Below, piece by piece: positions 40,256 to 48,764 of a stretch of DNA of 64,000 nt; position 1 is the stretch's first letter; every line of letters starts with the position of its first letter. The position numbers and the translations under genes were made by a program. A model generated the notes under the pieces. It did no database searches and was not told where the DNA came from. It worked only from the letters and a program-made list of their open reading frames with translations. Origin of the DNA: Peteryoungia rhizophila (GTDB lineage: Bacteria; Pseudomonadota; Alphaproteobacteria; Rhizobiales; Rhizobiaceae); assembly GCF_004912145.1 (NCBI RefSeq), contig NZ_STGT01000001.1:496001-560000 (forward strand). The letters are read 5' to 3'.

Positions 40256-41170
40256 ATGCGCCTGATCATTGCCGCTTTCCTCTGTCTTGCCGTCGCCTTT
40301 ATCTCCGCCCCAGCTTCGGCAGCCAGCGAGGCATGGACGGCAGCCAGAGCGACCGATCAGGTGCGGTATACGATCGACAAAGAGACTTGGCTTCCGCTCC
40401 GCAAGGGCATGGCGGTTCCCAACAGGGCATGGATCTCGACGGGTCCGCGCGGCCGCCTGCAACTGGTGCGCGGCGCCGAAAGCATCGCTTTCAAGCCCAA
40501 TACACTCGCCTCGATCACTACGCGCGGCAGCAATCAGAGCCGCAAGACCGACGTCGTGCAACAGGTCGGCGAAATCAGTCTCGAAATCGAGAAACGGCAG
40601 CGGCCGCACACGACGGTGCAGACACCGTTCCTGGCTGCCGTCGTCAAGGGAACGCGCTTCACCGTCAAGGTCGGGAAGACCAATGCAGCCGTCTCCGTCA
40701 ATCGTGGACTGGTACAGGTGACCAGCTTTCGCAGCGGCGAACGGAGCGATCTCGGCGCCGGCCAGCGTGCCAGCGTCGATCTATCCGGCATGAGCGTTGC
40801 CGGCGTTTCTCAAAAACCCTCAATTACGCGGGTCACGCCTTCTGCCGCGCCGGTTCGGGCCCTCAAGGACGCGCCAACGTCTGACCGCGACGCCGCAAAG
40901 GACAAGAAGGCGGAGAAAGCTCCCGGCAAGGCTTCCAACAAGGGCAGCATGAGCGCATCGAGCGACAACGGCAAGGGTCCTGGCGGCACGGGCAAAGGCA
41001 ACGGCGGTGGAGCCGGCAACGGTGGCGGCAACGGTGGTGGCAACGGTGGTGGCAACGGCGGCGGTAACGGTGGCGGCAATGGTGGCGGTAACGGCGGCGG
41101 CAACGGCGGCGGTAACGGCGGCGGTAACGGTGGCGGTAACGGTGGCGGCAAGGGTAAAGGCAATGACTGA
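40256..41170 (+). CDS. Secreted FecR-domain protein with Asn-Gly3 repeat tail
   Basis: This 304-residue protein has a signal peptide (MRLIIAAFLCLAVAF, cleavage near ASA) and an N-terminal SH3-like stretch ('DQVRYTIDKETWLPLRKGMAV'). A FecR domain follows ('VVQQVGEISLEIEKRQRPHTTVQTPFLAAVVKGTRFTV'), then a charged linker (about 210-240) and a tail of eleven NGGG units. Unlike true FecR regulators it has no cytoplasmic domain. The gene is 38 bases from a CHASE2 phosphodiesterase, and this pairing recurs in bacteria, so the FecR domain may present a periplasmic or surface signal to CHASE2. That functional link is inferred. Confidence 0.82.
   Translation: MRLIIAAFLCLAVAFISAPASAASEAWTAARATDQVRYTIDKETWLPLRKGMAVPNRAWISTGPRGRLQLVRGAESIAFKPNTLASITTRGSNQSRKTDVVQQVGEISLEIEKRQRPHTTVQTPFLAAVVKGTRFTVKVGKTNAAVSVNRGLVQVTSFRSGERSDLGAGQRASVDLSGMSVAGVSQKPSITRVTPSAAPVRALKDAPTSDRDAAKDKKAEKAPGKASNKGSMSASSDNGKGPGGTGKGNGGGAGNGGGNGGGNGGGNGGGNGGGNGGGNGGGNGGGNGGGNGGGNGGGKGKGND
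41018..41149 (+). repeat. Eleven tandem 12-bp units encoding Asn-Gly-Gly-Gly
   Basis: AAC/AAT codons occur at 41018, 41030, 41042 and every 12 bases to 41138, each followed by three Gly codons. The units vary at third positions. The array lies inside the FecR-domain gene and is in frame, so copy-number changes would lengthen or shorten the tail without shifting the frame. It is not a CRISPR array. Confidence 0.95.
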
Positions 41171-41208
41171 GGCCTGCCGACCGAAAGGCAAGCAGATCTG
41201 GGCCATCC

Positions 41209-44043
41209 ATGACGGCTGATGTGAGATCATCGCGCAGCAGCCTGTCGTCACTGGTCTCCGTCAGGCTCGCCATGATCGCCTTGATCATGGCGCTGCCCTT
41301 TATTTTACCCTCGCTTTCTGCGGTTGAGCATCTCGACGATGAACTGGTGGAATTTCGAGCCACGGCAGCTCCGCGCAGCGCGACGGGGGAGTTTGTCTTC
41401 GTTGCGATCGACAAGAAGAGCCTGACGCAGGTCGGAACCTGGCCATGGCCACGCGATGTGCATGCGCAGCTGATCGACAGACTGACGGCCGCAGGCGCGC
41501 GCGACATCTTTCTCGACATCGATTTCAGCACACCCTCCAATCCCGACAGTGATGCCAGGCTCGCCAAGGCTCTCGCCGATGCCGGGGGTGGTGTGATCCT
41601 GCCGATGTTCCGGCAGCAGTTCGGGGCGCAGTCCGCCGGTCCATTGACACTGACGGCACCGATCCCGCTTTTCGCCGCTAATTCCTGGCCGGCACTCGTT
41701 GATGTCGCGCTCGACGGCGACGGCCTGATGCGCTCTTTCCCTGTCATGGACCTGATCGACGGCGTGCCTACCCAGTCCGCGCCCGCGGTACTCGCTGGCT
41801 ACAGCGATGCACGCACCGGGCGTCTGGAGATTGATTTCTCCATCCGTCCCGAGACAGTGCCGATACTATCGGTCGCCGATGTCCTCACTGGCACTGCCGA
41901 CATGCAAAGCCTGCAGGGCAAATCGATCGTCGTGGGCGCCTACGCCTCGGAGCTGAAGGACCTCTTCGCCGTCCCGGTTTACGGTATCCTGAGCGGCCCC
42001 ATGCTGCATGTGCTGGCGACTGAAACACTGGTGCAGGACAGATTGCTGAAGCCGCTGCCGATCCAGCCTATTGCCCTGTTCCTGGCAGCGTTGATGATCG
42101 CCTATACACTCGCCCTGCACCGCCTGTCGCTGGCAGTCCCGCTCGTGGCATCCTTCACGCTCTTTACGATTGGCGAGGTGGCCGCATTCCTTCTCTACAA
42201 GCACGATGCCGTGGTCCTCGATACAGCAACTCTGTGGCTGCTACTGGCCTTCGGGCTTTTCATGCTTATGGCCGAGAAGATCGGCCTCAACGGCTGGCTC
42301 GCGGAACTCGCGATCGCGGAGAACCGCAATATTCGCCGCGTGTTGAAGCGGGTGATCAACGACAGCGTTGATCCGGTCATCGTGCTCGACCAGAAGCTGA
42401 CCCTGCTCGACGCCAGCCGGACGACGACGGACGTGCTGGAACTCGAACAACCCGTCGCCCGAGGCACTCACCTGGCCAGTTTCGTGCCCGCCGCGATCCT
42501 CAATGCGGTTTTGCATCTGCAGACGGTGCATCTGGCGGACCCCGTTCGCGCGCACAGCGAGCAATTGGAGATCAGTGTCGACAGCACTGAGGGGCCGCGG
42601 CATCTCGACGTCGTCATCACCATGTCACTGTTCGAAAATCGCGGAGGCCAAGGGCTCTCCTCAGTCGGATCACATGTGGTCTGCCTGACGCTGCGCGATG
42701 TGACCGCGCGGCGGCTCTATGAGACAAAGCTCGAAGAGATGACGCGGGTAGACGATCTCACCGGTCTGCTCACGCGGCGCGGTCTCACCGAAGCGATGGC
42801 AGCGGCAGCAAGCGGTTTCACCGTCTTTGCGATCGATTTGCACCGGTTCGGCCATCTGAATGAAACGCTCGGGCGCGAAAAGGGCGACAGCGTCCTCAAG
42901 GTGGTGGCCGCCAGACTTCGGCAACATGCGGGCCTGAAAGGCCTCGCCGCGCGTGTCGCAGGCGACGTACTCTGTCTCGCCGTCCCCGGCACCGAGACCA
43001 GCGACGGACTGGAAGAGCGCGCGGAAGAACTGCTCGCCCTCTTCGAACAGCCCTTCGGCGTGGACGGGATCAAGATCCAGATCAATGCGCGGGTTGGTGC
43101 CTGCAACGGGTCGGATGAAGAGGGCGATCCAGGCAAGTGGATCGAGGCGGCAGAATTCGCGCTGATCGAGACCAAACGTGTCGGCGGCAGTGGCTGGCGC
43201 GCCTACGACCCCGCCTCGGGGCTGCGCCGCGCCCGGTCGCGCTTGGTCGAGGCAGAAATGCGCGGCGCCCTCGAACAAGGACAGTTCTTCCTGCTGTACC
43301 AGCCCCAGGTCGCGCTCTCGACCGGTCGGCTGGTCGGCGCGGAGGCCCTCATGCGCTGGCAACATCCCAAGCTCGGCATGATCTCGCCGGGTGAATTCAT
43401 CGGGATCGCGGAAGCCAACGGCTTCATCTGCGATCTCGGGCAGCAGATGTTCAAGGAAGCCTGTCGCGCGGCGACCGACTGGCCGGCGCATGTCAGTGTT
43501 GCCGTCAACATTTCTCCGGTGCAGTTCCAGCGCGGCGATCTTCTGGCCGACATCCGCACCGCGCTGCGAACCACAGGGCTTGCGCCCCATCGATTGCATG
43601 TCGAGATCACCGAATCCATTTTCCTCGAACAATCCGACGAACTGTTCCTAAAGCTCGACGCGCTGCGCGATCTCGGGGTGACGATCGCGCTTGACGACTT
43701 CGGCACCGGATACTCCTCGCTCAGCTACATCTCGCAACTGCCGCTCGACAAGCTGAAGATCGACCAGTCCTTCATCCGCGACATGGTCAGCGACCCGGCG
43801 GGACAGGCCATCGTTCAGGCTGTGAGCGCGCTCGCGCACGGGCTCGGTCTCAAGGTCGTCTGCGAGGGCATCGAGGATGCGATGCAATGCGAAATGCTGA
43901 CGGCAATGGGTTGCGAGGAAGGTCAGGGCTATTTCTTCGGGCGGCCGCAATCGGCACGCCAGATCCTCGAATTATCAACCGCGCATTCGCTGCTTGCCGA
44001 TCGCAAGCACTCTTTCGTCACCGACCTGGCGCAGGCCGGCTGA
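41209..44043 (+). CDS. CHASE2-PAS-GGDEF(degenerate)-EAL c-di-GMP phosphodiesterase
   Basis: This 944-residue sensor has an N-terminal helix (about 16-36), a periplasmic CHASE2 domain (about 40-270, 'VFVAIDKKSLTQVGTWPWPRDVHAQLI'), further helices (about 280-360) and a PAS domain (about 380-490). The GGDEF domain has lost the active loop ('RVAGDVL' in place of GGDEF). The EAL domain is intact: 'EALMRWQHP', 'VNISP', 'EITES', 'DDFGTGYSSL', 'LKIDQSF', 'CEGIE'. It is therefore predicted to hydrolyse c-di-GMP and not make it. It follows the FecR-domain gene by 38 bases and ends overlapping the convergent DUF454 gene by 26. Confidence 0.92.
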   Translation: MTADVRSSRSSLSSLVSVRLAMIALIMALPFILPSLSAVEHLDDELVEFRATAAPRSATGEFVFVAIDKKSLTQVGTWPWPRDVHAQLIDRLTAAGARDIFLDIDFSTPSNPDSDARLAKALADAGGGVILPMFRQQFGAQSAGPLTLTAPIPLFAANSWPALVDVALDGDGLMRSFPVMDLIDGVPTQSAPAVLAGYSDARTGRLEIDFSIRPETVPILSVADVLTGTADMQSLQGKSIVVGAYASELKDLFAVPVYGILSGPMLHVLATETLVQDRLLKPLPIQPIALFLAALMIAYTLALHRLSLAVPLVASFTLFTIGEVAAFLLYKHDAVVLDTATLWLLLAFGLFMLMAEKIGLNGWLAELAIAENRNIRRVLKRVINDSVDPVIVLDQKLTLLDASRTTTDVLELEQPVARGTHLASFVPAAILNAVLHLQTVHLADPVRAHSEQLEISVDSTEGPRHLDVVITMSLFENRGGQGLSSVGSHVVCLTLRDVTARRLYETKLEEMTRVDDLTGLLTRRGLTEAMAAAASGFTVFAIDLHRFGHLNETLGREKGDSVLKVVAARLRQHAGLKGLAARVAGDVLCLAVPGTETSDGLEERAEELLALFEQPFGVDGIKIQINARVGACNGSDEEGDPGKWIEAAEFALIETKRVGGSGWRAYDPASGLRRARSRLVEAEMRGALEQGQFFLLYQPQVALSTGRLVGAEALMRWQHPKLGMISPGEFIGIAEANGFICDLGQQMFKEACRAATDWPAHVSVAVNISPVQFQRGDLLADIRTALRTTGLAPHRLHVEITESIFLEQSDELFLKLDALRDLGVTIALDDFGTGYSSLSYISQLPLDKLKIDQSFIRDMVSDPAGQAIVQAVSALAHGLGLKVVCEGIEDAMQCEMLTAMGCEEGQGYFFGRPQSARQILELSTAHSLLADRKHSFVTDLAQAG

Positions 44044-44380
44044 GCACGAAGGCCGCGCAGCAAAGCAGGATGACGCCGATCAGAAGCTTGAGCCAGATCT
44101 GCGGCGGTCCGAAGAACAACACGATCCCGAAGCTCGCCGCCATCGCGGAAACCGAGGCAATTTTCGCCTTGCGCGAGATCGCGCCTTCCCGGCGCCAGTC
44201 GATGAGTGGCTGACCGTAGCGCGGGTGGTCTATCAGCCATTGCTCGAAACGGGGCGAGGAGCGCGCGAAGAGGGCGGCGGCCAGGATCATGAAGGGGGTC
44301 GTCGGCAGGACAGGCAGAAACACGCCGATGATGCCGATCGCAACCATTAGCCAGGCACAGCCAAGAATGAGCAGGCGCAT
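44018..44380 (-). CDS. YbaN-family (DUF454) membrane protein
   Basis: This 120-residue protein has three helices and the family stretch 'GIIGVFLPVLPTTPFMILAAALFARSSPRFEQWL', then 'GQPLIDWRREGAISRKAKI', which defines DUF454/YbaN. Function is unknown across the family. The start at 44380 has AAGGGAA upstream; a longer frame extends 19 codons without support. Its 3' end overlaps the phosphodiesterase gene on the other strand. Confidence 0.88.
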   Translation of the reverse strand: MRLLILGCAWLMVAIGIIGVFLPVLPTTPFMILAAALFARSSPRFEQWLIDHPRYGQPLIDWRREGAISRKAKIASVSAMAASFGIVLFFGPPQIWLKLLIGVILLCCAAFVLSRPAPGR

Positions 44381-44547
44381 CGCATTCCCTTCGCTGGCGG
44401 CCATTGCGTCGACCGGACATAGGCCATGATTCGCCACCGGCCAAGGATTTTGAGGATTGCGGCAAATGCGGCGATTTTTCGTTTGCGCCGCAACAGGCTG
44501 AAATGCATCCTTGGCCGGTAATCCCCACCGTCAGGAATTCAACTTTC

Positions 44548-45801
44548 ATGTCCAAGGTCACCATCGTGCTCGGCGCCGGTATCATCGGCGTTTCCACTGC
44601 CATTCATCTCGCCCGTCGCGGCCGGTCGGTGGTGCTGGTGGATCGCCGTGGTGCCGGCGAGGAAACCTCGTTCGGCAATGCCGGCCTGATACAGCGCGAA
44701 GGCGTGGTGCCCTATGGTTTCCCGCAGGACTTGAGCATGCTCATCCGCTACGGTTTCAACAACCGGATCGATGCGCATTACCATGCAAGCGCAATGCTGA
44801 AGCTCGTGCCCTTCCTGTCGCGTTACTGGTGGCATTCCAACAAGAGCCGCCATCAGGTGATCGCGCGGGCCTATGCGCCTCTGATCGAGAATTCGATCAC
44901 CGAGCACCAGGATCTGATCCAGGCGGCCAAAGCCGAAAACCTGATCCGCAAGGACGGCTGGATGGAAATCTTCCGCACCACCGGCAAGCGCGACTCCGAG
45001 CTTGCCGAAGCCGAGCGGCTGGCGCGCGAATACGGCGTCAGCTATCGGACCCTGAGCCGCGAGGATCTGGCCAAGGAAGAGCCGCATATTCGCGGTGATT
45101 TCGTCGGCGGGTTGAAGTGGAACGATCCGTGGTCGGTCACGGACCCGCAAGGCCTGACCAAGGCCTATCTCGCCTATTTCCAGTCGCTCGGCGGACGCTT
45201 CGTCAAGGGCGATGCGACGACGCTCGGGACCGGAGCGTCCGGCCGCGGCTGGAAGGTGAAGACCGATGACGGCATGGTCGAGGGCGACGATGTGGTGCTT
45301 GCCCTCGGGCCTTGGTCGGAAGAAGTCACCCGCAAATTCGGCTACCGCTTCCTGCTCGGCGTCAAGCGCGGCTACCACATGCATTACGCGCCCGAAGGCA
45401 ATGCCGTCCTCAACAACTGGACCATGGATGCCGAGCGCGGCTATTTCCTGGCACCGATGGAAAAAGGCATCCGCCTCACGACAGGTGCGGAATTCGCCAA
45501 TCGCGACGCGCCGAAGTCCCCGGTGCAGCTCGCACGCGCCGAGGCTGTGGCGCGCGAGATCTTCCCGCTCGCCGACCGTCTCGATGCCGAGCCCTGGATG
45601 GGTGCCCGTCCCTGCACGCCGGACATGATGCCGGTCATTGGCAAGGCGCCGCGCCACGAGGGCATGTGGTTCGCCTTCGGCCACGCCCATCATGGTCTGA
45701 CGCTCGGTCCGGTCACGGGTCGTCTGATCGCGGAAATGATGGACGGGGAAAAGACTTTCCTCGACGCAAAGGCCTGGAGTCCTGAGCGTTTTCGCCCCTG
45801 A
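44548..45801 (+). CDS. DadA-like FAD-dependent amino-acid/amine dehydrogenase
   Basis: This 417-residue DAO-family flavoprotein has the FAD motif 'VLGAGIIGVSTAIHLARRG' at residues 6-24, 'FGNAGLIQREGVVPYGFP', and C-terminal 'MGARPCTPDMMPVIGKAPRHEGMWFAFGHAHHGLTLGPVTG'. D-amino-acid dehydrogenases share these. It lies about 280 bases upstream of PuuA- and PuuB-like genes and may act on a related amine or D-amino acid. The start at 44548 places the dinucleotide fold directly at the N-terminus; longer frames add unlikely sequence. Confidence 0.88.
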   Translation: MSKVTIVLGAGIIGVSTAIHLARRGRSVVLVDRRGAGEETSFGNAGLIQREGVVPYGFPQDLSMLIRYGFNNRIDAHYHASAMLKLVPFLSRYWWHSNKSRHQVIARAYAPLIENSITEHQDLIQAAKAENLIRKDGWMEIFRTTGKRDSELAEAERLAREYGVSYRTLSREDLAKEEPHIRGDFVGGLKWNDPWSVTDPQGLTKAYLAYFQSLGGRFVKGDATTLGTGASGRGWKVKTDDGMVEGDDVVLALGPWSEEVTRKFGYRFLLGVKRGYHMHYAPEGNAVLNNWTMDAERGYFLAPMEKGIRLTTGAEFANRDAPKSPVQLARAEAVAREIFPLADRLDAEPWMGARPCTPDMMPVIGKAPRHEGMWFAFGHAHHGLTLGPVTGRLIAEMMDGEKTFLDAKAWSPERFRP

Positions 45802-45873
45802 AAACCTAAGCTTTTCTGGCCCCCTTCTCAGAGGGCTAGCCTTTTTGGCGCCGAGGTGGTAGTCATTCCGCAT

Positions 45874-45903
45874 AATTTGATCAAATTGTTTCCCGGTGGA
45901 AAC
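45874..45903. promoter_or_regulatory. Adjacent dyads upstream of the puu genes
   Basis: AATTTGATCAAATT (45874-45887) is a perfect 14-bp palindrome. It is directly followed by GTTTCC-CGGT-GGAAAC (45888-45903), a perfect 6-base-arm dyad. Both are in the 284-base gap before the PuuA-like gene. A half-site TTTGATC recurs about 105 bases further on. A polyamine-responsive regulator is a natural candidate, but none is encoded next to it. Confidence 0.45.
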
Positions 45904-46085
45904 AGGCCGGAACGAAGAACGCGTCGCCAGAACGCCGCCGGTCGAGGGGATCAGGAAGAGACGGGCAGTGGCATGCGCCGGTGTTTGATCCATAACGCGA
46001 AAAGCGTCTATCGTTAGCGGATTGAAATCCGCCCGCGCTTTACAGCGTGCTTCAAACCCGAACGACATCAGCCACACGGTGACCC

Positions 46086-47444
46086 ATGGACATGGCCGAA
46101 GAGGCCCGCGAATTCTTCGCGGCAAATCCCGATATTGAAGTACTCGAAGCATTCGTCATCGACGTGAACGGCGTGCCGCGCGGCAAGTGGATCCCGCGGG
46201 AGCGCGCCATCGACGTCTTGACCAAGGGCATGGCGATGCCGCGCTCGGTCTATGCGCTCGACGTCTGGGGCCGCGACGTGAATGCGGCGGGCCTCGCCGA
46301 AGGTACGGGCGATCCAGATGGCATCTGCTTCCCAGTGCCTGGCACGCTTTCCCGCGTGACCTGGCTGTCGCGCCCGACGGCGCAGGTGCTCTTGCAGATG
46401 TACACCCCGGAAGGCGAGAGTTTCTATGCCGACCCGCGCCAGGTGCTCGGCCATGTCATTGACCGCTTCAAGGCCGCGAAGTTGACGCCTGTCGTCGCCA
46501 CCGAACTCGAATTTTACCTCATCGACCCGGTACGCTCGGCGCTCGATCCGGTGCGCCCGCCGAACACCCGAGACGGTCGCTGGCATACCGGCCAGACGCA
46601 GGTTCTGTCGATTTCCGAGCTGCAGGACTTCGAAGAAGTCTTTCACGGCATTTCGACGGCGGCGCGCGCCCAGAATGTGCCGGCGGACACGACATTGCGT
46701 GAAAACGGCCCCGGCCAGTACGAGATCAACCTCAACCATGTGCCGGACGCACTCGCCGCGGCCGACTATGCGGTGCTCCTGAAGCGCATCGTCAAAGGCG
46801 TGGCCCGCGCCAATGATCTCGACGCGACCTTCATGGCCAAGCCCTATGGCATGCAGGCCGGCAGCGGCATGCATGTGCATTTCTCGATCCTCAATGCGAA
46901 GGGCGAGAATATCTTCGTGGGTCAGGACGGACCGTCCGACGCGCTCTTCCATTCCGTCGGCGGACTTCTGGAGAACATGGGTGAGAGCATGGCGATCTTT
47001 GCCCCGCACCAGAACTCCTACCGCCGCCTGCGCCCCTCCGAACATGCGCCGACCTATGCGTCCTGGGGCTTCGACAACCGGTCTGCGGCGGTGCGCGTCA
47101 TCACCGCGTCGAAACCGGCGACCCGCATCGAACATCGTGTCGCCGGATCCGACACCAATCCCTATCTCGTGCTCGCGATGATCCTTTCGGCGGCGCTTGC
47201 CGGCATGAAGGAAAAGCTCTCCCCCGGTGGGGCGATCTCCGGCGACGACCATGCCGTCAACCATGAGCCGCTGCCGACCAACTGGGACTACGCGTTGCAG
47301 CGCTTCACCAAGTCGAGCTTCGCTTACGCGGCGCTCGGGCCGAAATACCGCAGCCTCTATTCCGCGTGCAAGTATCAGGAACTCTCGGAGTTCTCGCTGC
47401 GCGTCACCGACGTCGAATACGACGCCTATATCCGGACCGTGTGA
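46086..47444 (+). CDS. puuA: Glutamine-synthetase-like gamma-glutamylpolyamine synthetase (PuuA-like)
   Basis: This 452-residue enzyme has the type I GS fold: beta-grasp N-terminus ('VEAFVIDVNGVPRGKWI'-like), 'TELEFYLID' and 'NGPGQYEINLNH' with metal-binding Glu residues, 'GSGMHVHFS' with the catalytic His, and 'NSYRRLRP' for ATP binding. PuuA-type enzymes ligate glutamate to putrescine or other amines. The neighbour 10 bases downstream encodes a PuuB-like oxidase, which supports a gamma-glutamylated polyamine route. Substrate range among rhizobial paralogues varies, so putrescine itself is likely but not proven. Confidence 0.87.
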   Translation: MDMAEEAREFFAANPDIEVLEAFVIDVNGVPRGKWIPRERAIDVLTKGMAMPRSVYALDVWGRDVNAAGLAEGTGDPDGICFPVPGTLSRVTWLSRPTAQVLLQMYTPEGESFYADPRQVLGHVIDRFKAAKLTPVVATELEFYLIDPVRSALDPVRPPNTRDGRWHTGQTQVLSISELQDFEEVFHGISTAARAQNVPADTTLRENGPGQYEINLNHVPDALAAADYAVLLKRIVKGVARANDLDATFMAKPYGMQAGSGMHVHFSILNAKGENIFVGQDGPSDALFHSVGGLLENMGESMAIFAPHQNSYRRLRPSEHAPTYASWGFDNRSAAVRVITASKPATRIEHRVAGSDTNPYLVLAMILSAALAGMKEKLSPGGAISGDDHAVNHEPLPTNWDYALQRFTKSSFAYAALGPKYRSLYSACKYQELSEFSLRVTDVEYDAYIRTV

Positions 47445-47454
47445 GGTGAAATCC

Positions 47455-48753
47455 ATGGAAAAGTCGATCGGACCCAATCCCGGCCATGCGGCCACCTACT
47501 ACGCAGCTTCGGCCCGCGACAAGCGCGTGCGCCCGGCGCTGGATGGCGAACATATGGCCGATGTCTGCATCATCGGCGCCGGCTTCACCGGCATTTCGGC
47601 GGCGCTCGAGCTGTCGGAAAAGGGCTATGCCGTCATCGTGCTCGAGGCCGACCGCATCGGCTTTGGCGCCTCAGGCCGCAATGGGGGCCAGATCGTCAAC
47701 GGCTACAGCCGTGATCTCGAAACGATCGCCAAACGCTACGGCCAGGACAGGGCGGATCGGCTGGGCGAGATGTCGCTCGAAGGCGGCCGGATCATCCGCG
47801 AGCGCGTGGCGAAATATGGCATCGAATGCGATCTCGTCGACGGCGGCTTCTTCGCGGCCTTTACCGACAAGCAGGTCCGCGAAATGGGCGAGGTGCGCGC
47901 CAACTGGCAGAAGCACGGCCATGACGGGCTGGAAATGGTCTCCAGGTCGGAGGTCGAAAAATATGTGAAGGCCGATCGTTATGTCGGCGGCATGATCGAC
48001 ACCAAGGGTGGACACATCCAGCCGCTCGACCTGGTGCTGGGCGAAGCCGCAGCGGCCGAAAGCCTGGGCGCAAAGATCTTTGAGAAGTCCAAGGTCGTGC
48101 ATCTCGACACCGGCCCGCAGCCCTTCGTCTGCACCGAAGGCGGCATCGTCAAGGCCAAGCATATCCTCGTCTGCGGCAACGCCTATATGGCCGGTATCGC
48201 GCCGAAGGTGACCGAGAAGATGATGCCGGTTTCCAGCCAAGTCATGGCGACCGAGCCACTGGACGCCAAGCTGATCGAGGAACTGTTGCCGGCCAATTAC
48301 TGCGTCGAGGATGCCAATTACGTACTCGACTACTATCGCCGCACCGCCGACAACCGCCTGCTTTATGGTGGCGGCATCGGCTATGGCGGTCAGGACCCCA
48401 AGAACCTGACGGGCGTCATCCGGCCGAACATGCTGAAAACCTTTCCGCAGCTGAAGGACGTGAAGATCGACTTTGCCTGGAGCGGCAATTTCGCGCTGAC
48501 GCTGACGCGCATCCCGCATATGGGCAAGCTGTCCGAGACCGTCTACTTCTCGCATGGCGATAGCGGCCACGGGGTGACGACGACACATCTGCTCGGCAAG
48601 ATCCTGGGCGAGGCCGTTCACGGCCAGATGAGCCGCTTCGACGTATGGTCCTCGCTGCAGGCCTATCCCTTCCCGGGCGGCCGCATGTTCCGTGTGCCGT
48701 TCACGGCGCTCGGTGCCTGGTATTACGGCATGCGCGACCGGCTCGGCGTGTGA
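47455..48753 (+). CDS. puuB: Gamma-glutamylputrescine oxidase-like FAD oxidoreductase (PuuB-like)
   Basis: This 432-residue DAO-family protein has FAD motif 'VCIIGAGFTGISAALELSEKG', then 'GFGASGRNGGQIVNGYS', and C-terminal 'THLLGKILGEAVHGQ'. These are PuuB features; the enzyme oxidatively deaminates the gamma-glutamylated amine made by PuuA to the aldehyde, with H2O2 release. The start (47455) is 10 bases after puuA with a GAGGTGAA site. The next steps, PuuC and PuuD, are not in the window. Confidence 0.87.
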   Translation: MEKSIGPNPGHAATYYAASARDKRVRPALDGEHMADVCIIGAGFTGISAALELSEKGYAVIVLEADRIGFGASGRNGGQIVNGYSRDLETIAKRYGQDRADRLGEMSLEGGRIIRERVAKYGIECDLVDGGFFAAFTDKQVREMGEVRANWQKHGHDGLEMVSRSEVEKYVKADRYVGGMIDTKGGHIQPLDLVLGEAAAAESLGAKIFEKSKVVHLDTGPQPFVCTEGGIVKAKHILVCGNAYMAGIAPKVTEKMMPVSSQVMATEPLDAKLIEELLPANYCVEDANYVLDYYRRTADNRLLYGGGIGYGGQDPKNLTGVIRPNMLKTFPQLKDVKIDFAWSGNFALTLTRIPHMGKLSETVYFSHGDSGHGVTTTHLLGKILGEAVHGQMSRFDVWSSLQAYPFPGGRMFRVPFTALGAWYYGMRDRLGV

Positions 48754-48764
48754 GGAGAGAAGAT

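Noticed and set aside
41018..41149. CRISPR-like or non-coding tandem repeat
   Set aside because: Units are 12 bp without spacers and encode Asn-Gly-Gly-Gly in frame with the FecR-domain gene.
45815..45840. Possible terminator after the DadA-like gene
   Set aside because: A GCCC/GGGC pairing followed by TTTTT exists, but the stem is only four base pairs with a large loop.
44539..46152. 537-codon minus-strand frame antisense to the DadA-like gene
   Set aside because: It mirrors codon structure of the real gene on the plus strand, has no domain, and crosses the puu promoter. It is a GC-rich shadow.
46068..47495. 475-codon minus-strand frame antisense to puuA
   Set aside because: It is the reverse-strand shadow of the glutamine-synthetase-like gene, with no recognisable motif.
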